DNA of 26,037 nt from a virus: IMG/VR virus record IMGVR_UViG_3300021959_000331, positions 1 to 26,037 of that record; one strand, written 5' to 3'. Shown piece after piece: positions 8,495-16,569 of the stretch (positions are counted from its first letter, which is position 1; each line of letters begins with the position of its first letter). Under the pieces are notes generated by a model. It worked only from the letters and a program-made list of their open reading frames with translations. It ran no database searches and was not told the origin of the DNA. Made by a program: the position numbers and the translations under genes.

Positions 8495-8925
8495 GCGCTC
8501 AATTAGCATTAGGCTTAATGCAAGCCGCAGGTTCTTTAATTCAAGGAATAGGTGCTTATCAAACAGCAAAGCTTCAAACGTTTAATATTGGCACTGAATC
8601 TCAACTTGCAAATGCGCAAGGAATACAAACGCGCACAGCAGCGATAGGCGCATTTAAAAGCGCGGTTAAAAGTGCAGACGCTTTGTATAGTAAATTTGGT
8701 CGTGATGTATCTGATCCATCTGCGTTAGCTCAAAAAAGGGCTGATAAAGCAGTTGTTGGGAGTGACATTTCAGATGTAGCAATTATGGCAAGAATAAATC
8801 AGCTTGCTATGAAACAACAGGGCGCAGCCACAATGAGAACAGGTCGAGAAAGCCTCTATGCTTCAATGATGGAAGCTGCAACGACTGGTGGTGAAGCCTA
8901 CCTTGATTGGAAGAAGACTCTATAA
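8491..8925 (+). CDS. Internal virion protein, T7 gp14-like
   Basis: A 144-residue protein in the position of T7 gp14 (196 residues), which forms the outer-membrane part of the ejected channel. The N-terminus is hydrophobic and small-residue-rich (ALGLMQAAGSLIQGIGAYQTAK). The rest is Ala/Gln-rich amphipathic helix without Cys, as usual for these proteins. Assignment rests on gene order (after the gp12-like, before the gp15-like gene) and composition rather than a strong motif. It starts in an ATGA overlap and ends in a TAATG overlap. Confidence 0.72.
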   Translation: MSAQLALGLMQAAGSLIQGIGAYQTAKLQTFNIGTESQLANAQGIQTRTAAIGAFKSAVKSADALYSKFGRDVSDPSALAQKRADKAVVGSDISDVAIMARINQLAMKQQGAATMRTGRESLYASMMEAATTGGEAYLDWKKTL

Positions 8926-11900
8926 TGGCTATTGTAAGACAACAAAAAAGATTTGGGATTGCACCTATTGGAGTTACCAGAGTTCCAGTTGCAGGACAGG
9001 AAATTGGGCAGGCTGTAAAGCAGTCAGCCGCCAAAATGAGAGCCAGAGCTTTTGAGTTTGAAAAAAACAAAGCTATTGAGTCAGGTGAGCTACAAGCAGC
9101 AGAGCTTGGAATTAATGAAATACTCTCCTTTGATCCAGATACCAAAAAACCAATTGCCTCTCAACAAGCAGATCACATGGGGGAGTTTCGGAAAAACGCT
9201 TTTGAGAGAGTTCTTCTTCAACGCTTTCAAACATCTGTAAGCGATCAAATATCAGCAAAAGCCAATGAAATTGCACAAAAGGTTTCTGTTGAAGACAATG
9301 CTCCAGAGTTATTTGAGCAAACCTTCAATGCTTATTTAGAAGGTATTGGGCAAGATTCGTCTGGCTATTACAAACAAGTTATTGTTGACGCAGGAGCATC
9401 AGCCAGAACCAGAGGCGAAAGCCAACTTGAAGTTTTGCAAATTCAAAAAATGCAAGAAGAAACAAGGCTTGCTTACTCTCGGATTTTAAATGATTTTTAT
9501 GAGTCGGCTTATAACTCAGGCGCAAGTGGCGATGGAGACTTTCATGAGTTTTATCAAACGCAAACCGCAGTTGACGCAAAGTTTGAAGACTTCAAAACGC
9601 TAGGAATTGCGACTGACAATAAGTCTATAGAAGAGTTCAAGGCGGCAAAAACAGCTTTCCTTAAAGGGAGAATCTCAACTATACTAAAGCAGCCAGAAGT
9701 CGCAGAGTTTTCGGGCATGATACAAACCTACCTTCAAGTAGGCGGCAGCAAGGCAATAATGGATATGTTGCCACAAAAAGCTCAACACGCGCTAAATCAA
9801 GTTAGGCTGCTCTCTGATGACTTTACACCAGCAGACTTTGTTTCTCTTTCTGCTGATCTAAATACAGAATTTGGCGCGGCTTCAAATGTCGGCGCAGTGT
9901 TTGCTCAACAAAGAAAGCTTGAACAAGCGAGGGCAGATGCTGAACAAGAAGCTTTTGTCGCCGCCCTTAAGAAGCAAGTTTTCGATAACACTCAAATATT
10001 TGAAGACACATCAGCGGAAGCTTACATTAAGGGCAGAAATTTTACTCCAATAGAAGTAAAAAGCATTATGGCGCAGATGGATACTCTGCTTGATCAGGCT
10101 GCGTATTATCAGGCTGACATTGGCGCTGAGGCTTTTGGTAAGTTAAAGGCATCAGTCATAAAACAGAAAGAACAGCTTGCCGCAGGTCTTATGTCTCAAT
10201 TGCTTTCTTCGCCTAGAAAACCAAAGAAAGGGCCAGCAAAAGGTGGTGTTAGTCATACTGTATTAAATAAAGAGCAGATTTCTTTTTTGATTGATGGGAT
10301 TAAAGACCCAAAAGTTATTTTTAGTATACTGCCAAAAGAACACGCTAATTTGTATTTTGACCTTATGATGGAGAACCCAACTCCATTTAAGGATTTTTTA
10401 ACTGGTCGGAAAAAAATAGCCACAACTGTACAGCAAGATAGAAAAGCTGCACTTTCGTTGGCTATGGATCGGCAGCAAACATCTACTTTGCAAAGTATAA
10501 AGCTGAACACAACATCGTTGTTTGGCGCAGAAGAAATTGCAAAGAAATTTAAAGAAACATTTGGCTCAGAAAAGTTAATTGGGACTGAGTATCAAAGCGC
10601 TTGGAAAAAAATCTCAAGTGCAATAACCGCTAAAAAGAATGAAGACAACATTAAAGTTTTTAAAACCAATGCGTCAAGTCTTGTAGGCGAAGCTAACTCT
10701 GGCGGTATAAAATTTAAAGATGTTGGAAAATTTTTAGTAAGAGAAGGAGATGAAGTTGGAGCTAGTATAGATTTATTAACTTCACAAGCACAAAAAATTG
10801 TTGATGATTATGCTGACTCTCAATTAAGAAAAACATTAGGGGGTCTTTCTCAAGAACCAAGCGAAAAGTTAGAATCTTTACAAAGACTAGAAAGTTTTTT
10901 CTTAGGGGATGTTTCGGTAGAGCTTACACAAGAAGAAAAGCTAATTGCTGACGCTGTAAATAAAGCTCAATTAAACATTAAAGGTACTCCTGTTCGTTTT
11001 AATAATAAACAAATTACATCTGTTCTTTCAGGTCTTGCTTCAAACCAAAGCGCAAATATTGATGCAGCACAAAAAGCGCGTACAAGAAATGAGTTAGAAG
11101 CTAAAATTGACGCTGAAACACCATTTACTTCTGAACAATTAACAGACCCAAGGGGTATTACAAACACCGCTATTGAAATGCTTGGCCTTAATCCAAGTGA
11201 CTTTCCTGATTTATACACAATGTCAGCCGTAGACATTTTGGAAATTGAAGGCAACGCTGAGTACAAAAAGGCAATAGGCGATTTCTTAACTTACTCTAAG
11301 GGCAATCCGTATTTTCCTAATATGCTTATTGTAGATTCTGCAAAAAGCCTTCTTAGTGGTCAGTTAAGTGATCAACAGGCAGAAAACTTTGCTATGCACT
11401 TAAGGGAAGAGTTCTTTTTCCTTCAAGATGGAAGGTTAAAAGTTAAACCTGCATACTTGGGTATTGATAGCGATCTAAGCCAAGAAGATATAGCCAAGCT
11501 CAAAGTGTTCTCGATGGCTGATTTGGTGTCGGCATCTTATCAAGGTGGTGTTGGCAGGTTTATAAATGAAGTTTTAATTGCCCAAAATTTAACTAAAGAG
11601 CAGTTTAAAGGCATGACTAATTTTGATGATGCTACTTCTTTGGCATTAGCCGCAGGTATTCCATCTCAATTAATTCCTAGCATTACTCCTGTTATTGAGG
11701 CTGCGGTTATAGCAAATCAAATTGGGGGCAATAATTGGGAAAAAATTGTTAAGGGCATTTATGAAACAGGTTTTGTGGAAGACCCTAATGCTTATTCAAT
11801 CTTTACTGGCGGCAGTGAGTTTACAGCCCTTGACTGGACTGACTACTTTAGCGCAGATGACAAAGCAAAGTTTGATAGGTTTGTAGCGAAAAAAATTCAG

Positions 11901-12716
11901 AATATTAATATCTCGAACATAGGCCAAGAAAGGCTTGCAAAATATTATCCAAACTCAAAAGTTACTGTGACTCAAATGAGGCACGACCCAGACATATATC
12001 CGATTCAAACAACAAAGGATTTGTTTGGCAATCTAACTAATCACTTGGCTGAGTTGGATCAGGTTGATCGTGTTTTTTATGGCCCTCACCCATCTAGCGA
12101 TGCCGCAAACCCCATATGGATGCTGTTTAGAATGAGGCAGGATGGAAGTGTTGACGAGGTTGTTGGCTCTGCTTTTAGCCTTAATGAGTTAAAAACAGCT
12201 TTCGAGGTTGAACTTACTGATGTTGACCAACGGATTTATGGAGTTGGGGAGCAGCCAGAAGTGTATACTGAGTCTGGGGCCGAAGAAACAAATCTAGGTC
12301 AATTGGAGCAACAGTTAATAACTGAATTTGGCAAAGAAAATTACGAAAATGCTGTAAAAAGCGTTGGAACTGGAAATGTGCAAGCTCTTGTAAGCGAGTT
12401 GCAAGACCTCTCAGGAACAGCGCCCGAAACAAAATCATTAGGTGATACGCTTATAGACCTTGTAGCAGAGGGCGACGATAATGGCCTTACTTACACACAA
12501 AAAAATAGGCTATCTCAAGTAAAAAATAGAACGTTAAATTGGATCAGAACACAGAAAAAATACGACACAGGTTATGGGCCAAAGTTAAATGAGCTTGCTA
12601 AAGATTATATAATTAGAGTTGACCCTTACAGAAAGCTTCTTGGTTATAAAAGTGTTGATGAAGTTCCTGACTTTATTTTAGATGAAATCCAGAAAATGTT
12701 GGATGGGGAAAAATAA
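8925..12716 (+). CDS. Internal virion protein, T7 gp15-like, enlarged
   Basis: ATG 8925 in the TAATG overlap gives 1263 residues; an ATG at 8907 inside the preceding gene is disfavoured. The position between the gp14-like and gp16-like genes, and a long, helix-rich, Lys/Glu/Gln-rich composition, suggest the periplasm-spanning ejectosome tube protein. T7 gp15 has 747 residues, so this one is about 500 longer. The N-terminus (RQQKRFGIAPIGVTRVPVAGQEIG) is basic, followed by predicted helices through residue about 700; a region near 1090-1190 is acidic. I see no transglycosylase or peptidase motif. The gene is more A/T-rich in 10500-11100 than its neighbours. It ends in a TAATG overlap. Confidence 0.75.
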   Translation: MAIVRQQKRFGIAPIGVTRVPVAGQEIGQAVKQSAAKMRARAFEFEKNKAIESGELQAAELGINEILSFDPDTKKPIASQQADHMGEFRKNAFERVLLQRFQTSVSDQISAKANEIAQKVSVEDNAPELFEQTFNAYLEGIGQDSSGYYKQVIVDAGASARTRGESQLEVLQIQKMQEETRLAYSRILNDFYESAYNSGASGDGDFHEFYQTQTAVDAKFEDFKTLGIATDNKSIEEFKAAKTAFLKGRISTILKQPEVAEFSGMIQTYLQVGGSKAIMDMLPQKAQHALNQVRLLSDDFTPADFVSLSADLNTEFGAASNVGAVFAQQRKLEQARADAEQEAFVAALKKQVFDNTQIFEDTSAEAYIKGRNFTPIEVKSIMAQMDTLLDQAAYYQADIGAEAFGKLKASVIKQKEQLAAGLMSQLLSSPRKPKKGPAKGGVSHTVLNKEQISFLIDGIKDPKVIFSILPKEHANLYFDLMMENPTPFKDFLTGRKKIATTVQQDRKAALSLAMDRQQTSTLQSIKLNTTSLFGAEEIAKKFKETFGSEKLIGTEYQSAWKKISSAITAKKNEDNIKVFKTNASSLVGEANSGGIKFKDVGKFLVREGDEVGASIDLLTSQAQKIVDDYADSQLRKTLGGLSQEPSEKLESLQRLESFFLGDVSVELTQEEKLIADAVNKAQLNIKGTPVRFNNKQITSVLSGLASNQSANIDAAQKARTRNELEAKIDAETPFTSEQLTDPRGITNTAIEMLGLNPSDFPDLYTMSAVDILEIEGNAEYKKAIGDFLTYSKGNPYFPNMLIVDSAKSLLSGQLSDQQAENFAMHLREEFFFLQDGRLKVKPAYLGIDSDLSQEDIAKLKVFSMADLVSASYQGGVGRFINEVLIAQNLTKEQFKGMTNFDDATSLALAAGIPSQLIPSITPVIEAAVIANQIGGNNWEKIVKGIYETGFVEDPNAYSIFTGGSEFTALDWTDYFSADDKAKFDRFVAKKIQNINISNIGQERLAKYYPNSKVTVTQMRHDPDIYPIQTTKDLFGNLTNHLAELDQVDRVFYGPHPSSDAANPIWMLFRMRQDGSVDEVVGSAFSLNELKTAFEVELTDVDQRIYGVGEQPEVYTESGAEETNLGQLEQQLITEFGKENYENAVKSVGTGNVQALVSELQDLSGTAPETKSLGDTLIDLVAEGDDNGLTYTQKNRLSQVKNRTLNWIRTQKKYDTGYGPKLNELAKDYIIRVDPYRKLLGYKSVDEVPDFILDEIQKMLDGEK

Positions 12717-15700
12717 TGGCAGAGCCATATATTCTAACGCCTGTTACTGGTCAGCGAACTTCATTCTTTAACCCTACGTTTACAAATTCTGTTTACAGTA
12801 ACATTTCTTATTGGAAAGACCCTGTTGTTTCAAATGGGCTTTATAATAGATGGGCTGAAAGGGAAGAGTTTGATCGTGTAGTAGAGCCTTTCTATAAACC
12901 GATTGAAGAAGACCTTATGCTTGCTGCCACAAAAGCAGAGTTTGATGTAAAGAAGGAGCTTTATTTAAAAAAGCAAGCAGATAGAGGCGTGATGAGCAAG
13001 GCTTCTGTAGGTCAGACGCTTGCCGCAGGTCTTCTTGATCCCCTTGCCGCTATTCCAGTCTTTAGGTTTGTAAGAGGCGTTACCGCGACAAAGCAAGCAA
13101 TAAACCTTGGAGGCACTGCAACGGCTATTGCAGCAGGGGAAGAGGCTATTCGGTACTCAAGTATGCCTGATTACGATTGGCGCGAGGGTGCGGCTTATAT
13201 TGGCGCTTCTGCGGTATTAGGAAGTGGCCTTGGGTTTGGCATCGCAAAAGGCAAAGGTATGTTTAACGGTGCAATTACTGATGCACACCGCCGAATACAA
13301 GATCACTCCTTAACTATTCTCGAAATGGAAAAATTTGGAGAGCTTCAAGCAAGATTGGCTTCTGGCGCAAAAATGGAAAGACCGTTCAAAAGCTTTGGCG
13401 ATCAAGAGCTAACAGCAGAAGTCCAAAACATGACCCAAAGGATTCACGGAATTGCAAAAACAATTGCAGAGGTAGAGGATGGGGTTCATCCTGTGTTGGG
13501 GTCTGAAACATTAGATGGCTTAGTCTCTAGTTTAAACAAGACCACTAAAGAAAGAGATATTGTTATTGATGAGATGAACAAGAGGCGGTTAGATGAGGGG
13601 CTTACTGTTTCAGAAGACCCTTATAATCTTGCTGCAAGTTTTCTTGATAAGTTGGATATTTTACCAACGCCAATAAAGGCGATTGCTCGATTTAAGCTGC
13701 CTAAGAACGCTTCGCCAGAGCTTAAGCAAGCTATAAATAGATTTAAGAAATCTTCATTGCTTTTAGCAGGTGATAGCTCTTTGCTTTACGCAGGGCAAAA
13801 ACTAGGGATGACTTTGCCGCCAAGTGTTCACATAAGAAACCAACTAAGAAGAGCAGACGTTATTCAGTTTGAGTCAGAGCTTACTCGAATTTGGAAAGAC
13901 GCAACTGATGCCCCACGCATTGCGCCAAATCTTGTCCGTAAAGCAACGCGCTCAAGCGTAAGCTTAGACAAATGGGCTGAAAGAACGCTTATAAAACATA
14001 TTACTGGCGAAAACTTGACGGCTAAAGAGAAAGAAGCCGCAGAGTTGTTTCAAAAATACTTTGACCGAATGAGAAATGAGGCAACAGGGGCAGGTGTAAT
14101 TGGTTCAAGTAATTTTTTGCAATCAAGAATAATCCAAAAGAAAAGTAAAATAGATAACGGCGAAGATAAACTGCGAAGGGCAAGAGAAAACGGATATAAA
14201 GATGCAGAGGAGTATTGGAGCGCCCAAATAATAAGACATAGGGAAGACCTAGCAGAGCTTGAAAACAGTTTAGCATATGTAACAAGCGGCGACATTCGAC
14301 CTATGGGTAAAAAAGAGCCATATTTTATGCGTATGTGGGATCACAGAGCTATAGAATTAGATGAAAAAGGCTCTCAGACATTTAGAACAATACTTACAAA
14401 CTGGATTAGGCAAAATCCGTTTGGAGTAAAGTACAACAATAAGACTGGCTTGCATGAAAAAGCAGATTTAACAGGCGATTTGGAAGCCCAAGATAAATAT
14501 GTTGATTCAGTTATTCGCTCTATACTTAGCGATGACGTTCCTTCTGACATTCCGACATCTAAAAGCATTAAGTTCCCAAGCAGAGCTATTGCCATCCCAA
14601 ACTCTGAGGTTGTTGACTTTATAAATACAAATGTTCGTGAGGTAATTCGGACGTATAACACCAGAATGGGAAGCAAAATTGACTTTGCAAATATGTTTAA
14701 GCAAAATTACGACGAGCTAGCAGACGAGCTTACTGGTGATTTGCTTTCTAATGGCATGAAGTTAGAAGATGTTAATGAGTTAAGGCAAAACCTTACAATT
14801 CTTTATAGGCGTGTAACTGCATCTGCGCTTGATAATCCAACAAGCCTGTCTGCAAAAGCTGTACAGTTTTTAAAAGAGTATGCCTCTTTAAATTATCTTG
14901 GCGGCGCAGGGATTACTGCAATTGGCGATATTCCAAAAATGGTTATGGAGCATGGCTTTAAAGATATATTTAGAGCATCGCTTGGAGCAATGGAAAGCGC
15001 TTCTGTTCAGCGTCAATTTCACGAAATAAAAGGAATCTATGGCGAGGCTGTAGAGCTTTCTTTAGGAATTGTTCAGCAAAGGGTTCTAGAAGAAACTGGT
15101 GTTAAGATTGGTTCTGATATTTGGAACTCAGTAAAGAATATAGGCTTTATTGCAAACGGACTTGGCCCTATGACTGTTGGCCTAAAAACTATATCGGGAA
15201 CTTTGTCCGTTCATAAGTTTATACAGATAGCCAAAAATGTAGAAGCAGGCAAAACGTCTAACTTTGAGCTAGAATTTGCTGCAAGGTATGGTCTTGACCC
15301 AAAACATTTAAAAGCAATTGCAAAAGCGCCAACAGAAATAACAGATAGAGGCTTACACGTTGGTAATATATCTGAGTGGGCAAGCTCTGGCGTTCCAACA
15401 GAAACAATTGTGGCATTTAGGGCTGCTGTGTCTCAAAACATAGCAAATACAATTCTTACTTCTTCACCTGCTACTAGATTTAAATATGCAGATGGCTCTG
15501 TATTCCTTAAAATCAAAAATGCTCGAAAAATTATGCCAAATATACAAGAAGACCCAAGCTTTCCGGGCTATGCTCGGTGGGAAATGCCAATCGCTACACT
15601 TCCGTTTCAATTTTACAACTTCTCAATGTCAGCAATGGCTAACATCTTGCAAACATCAGCCCAAGGCCAACTAAAGTCTAAGTATGCAGGTTTTGCGACT

Positions 15701-16129
15701 ATGATTGGCATGGGTTATTTAATCGCAAAGATCAAAACTCCATCTTGGGCATGGGAAGAGATGGATTATGACCAAAGATTTATGGCGGCAGTCGAAAGAA
15801 GTGGTATATCTTCTGTTTATGGAGATGTTGCATTTAATTCTATCAGGGTTGGGGTTCAGCTTGGACTTAATGATCCAGATAATGACGCTGTTAGATTACC
15901 TTATTATGGTGAAGACGGATTTGCCGAAGGCATGATGACAATCATGGGCGCAGGACCGTCTACCATAAAGGACTTTGTTGACGCAGGTGCTAAAATCGGT
16001 CAGCAAGAGTATGCTGATGCCGCAAGGGAATTTTACTTTAGCTTGCCTTTGACTCAACTGTTCTGGGTTAAGGAAGATTCCAAAGCGTTCATTGATTATG
16101 CAACTAAGTCTGCATTTGGGCGTCAGTAA
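12716..16129 (+). CDS. Internal virion protein, T7 gp16-like, without visible transglycosylase
   Basis: A 1137-residue protein in the slot of T7 gp16 (1318 residues), which crosses the inner membrane and draws in the first part of the DNA. It begins MAEPYILTPVTGQRTSFFNPTF and continues with helix-rich sequence. A hydrophobic stretch VGQTLAAGLLDPLAAIPVFRFVRGV (about residues 98-122) and another near 1015-1032 (AGFATMIGMGYLIAKIK, about 982-998) may insert into membrane. T7 gp16 carries a lytic transglycosylase in its first 150 or so residues; no ES-containing active-site pattern is seen here. The missing domain fits the reduced length. It ends just before the 16130 promoter candidate, so it is the last gene of the core virion transcript. 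Confidence 0.78.
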   Translation: MAEPYILTPVTGQRTSFFNPTFTNSVYSNISYWKDPVVSNGLYNRWAEREEFDRVVEPFYKPIEEDLMLAATKAEFDVKKELYLKKQADRGVMSKASVGQTLAAGLLDPLAAIPVFRFVRGVTATKQAINLGGTATAIAAGEEAIRYSSMPDYDWREGAAYIGASAVLGSGLGFGIAKGKGMFNGAITDAHRRIQDHSLTILEMEKFGELQARLASGAKMERPFKSFGDQELTAEVQNMTQRIHGIAKTIAEVEDGVHPVLGSETLDGLVSSLNKTTKERDIVIDEMNKRRLDEGLTVSEDPYNLAASFLDKLDILPTPIKAIARFKLPKNASPELKQAINRFKKSSLLLAGDSSLLYAGQKLGMTLPPSVHIRNQLRRADVIQFESELTRIWKDATDAPRIAPNLVRKATRSSVSLDKWAERTLIKHITGENLTAKEKEAAELFQKYFDRMRNEATGAGVIGSSNFLQSRIIQKKSKIDNGEDKLRRARENGYKDAEEYWSAQIIRHREDLAELENSLAYVTSGDIRPMGKKEPYFMRMWDHRAIELDEKGSQTFRTILTNWIRQNPFGVKYNNKTGLHEKADLTGDLEAQDKYVDSVIRSILSDDVPSDIPTSKSIKFPSRAIAIPNSEVVDFINTNVREVIRTYNTRMGSKIDFANMFKQNYDELADELTGDLLSNGMKLEDVNELRQNLTILYRRVTASALDNPTSLSAKAVQFLKEYASLNYLGGAGITAIGDIPKMVMEHGFKDIFRASLGAMESASVQRQFHEIKGIYGEAVELSLGIVQQRVLEETGVKIGSDIWNSVKNIGFIANGLGPMTVGLKTISGTLSVHKFIQIAKNVEAGKTSNFELEFAARYGLDPKHLKAIAKAPTEITDRGLHVGNISEWASSGVPTETIVAFRAAVSQNIANTILTSSPATRFKYADGSVFLKIKNARKIMPNIQEDPSFPGYARWEMPIATLPFQFYNFSMSAMANILQTSAQGQLKSKYAGFATMIGMGYLIAKIKTPSWAWEEMDYDQRFMAAVERSGISSVYGDVAFNSIRVGVQLGLNDPDNDAVRLPYYGEDGFAEGMMTIMGAGPSTIKDFVDAGAKIGQQEYADAAREFYFSLPLTQLFWVKEDSKAFIDYATKSAFGRQ

Positions 16130-16159
16130 TTTGTGCGTTGATCTTTCTTTGTTTTTATT
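16130..16159 (+). promoter_or_regulatory. Candidate promoter for fibre module, copy 3 of TTTGTGCRTTG
   Basis: TTTGTGCGTTG (16130-16140) begins right after the gp16-like stop, exactly as copy 1 begins right after the terminase stop. TTGTGC (16131-16136), a 17-base spacer and TTTATT (16154-16159) make a plausible sigma70-type arrangement. The next gene starts at 16188 behind AGGAG. This is one of only a few intergenic gaps in the rightward gene set. Confidence 0.45.
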
Positions 16160-16187
16160 GAACAAGGAATTAATATAGGAGATAAAT

Positions 16188-16559
16188 ATGGCAACTTTAG
16201 CAAACCGAGTATACGACAACGGCTTGACCGTTTTAGATACAGAAGCAAATCGCGTTGATATTTGCAGTTCAGAGCCGTCAACTTACACTGCGGCAACGTC
16301 TACAAACACGCTTGGAAACACAACTAGCATTAGCATTTCTGCCCCTACTGATGGTGATACATCAGGGCGTAAAGTTACTCTTACCGCTATTTCTGGTGCG
16401 TCTGTAACAGGAACAGGCACAGCAACACATTATGCGATTACTGACACAAGCAATACACGCTTGCTTGTAACAGGTTCTTTATCATCTTCTCAGGCAGTTA
16501 CATCTGGAAATACATTTAGCTTAACAGCAGTTGATGTTGAGATTCCTGATCCGGCATAA
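16188..16559 (+). CDS. Small beta-rich virion-associated protein, first gene of fibre module
   Basis: A 123-residue Ser/Thr/Gly-rich protein behind TAGGAGATAAAT-ATG. The N-terminus is MATLANRVYDNGLTVLDTEANRVDICSSEP read in two parts; the rest alternates small polar and hydrophobic residues (VTLTAISGASVTGTGTATHYAITDT), as in beta-sandwich phage structural proteins. Similar short proteins with a DICSSEP- or DICSQEP-like motif and a THYAITD-like strand are common beside marine phage tail fibres, usually without assigned function. I infer a decoration or fibre-attachment role from position only. It is followed after 10 bases by the large fibre gene. Confidence 0.7.
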   Translation: MATLANRVYDNGLTVLDTEANRVDICSSEPSTYTAATSTNTLGNTTSISISAPTDGDTSGRKVTLTAISGASVTGTGTATHYAITDTSNTRLLVTGSLSSSQAVTSGNTFSLTAVDVEIPDPA

Positions 16560-16569
16560 GGGCTAAACA

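Noticed and set aside
8807-9145. A 112-residue minus-strand open frame with hydrophobic, Cys-rich sequence
   Set aside because: It overlaps the gp14-like and gp15-like genes and mirrors their Gln/Ala codons; not credible.
14022-14295. Two hydrophobic minus-strand frames that look like membrane proteins
   Set aside because: They are opposite the gp16-like gene; Leu/Phe richness comes from reversed Lys/Glu codons.
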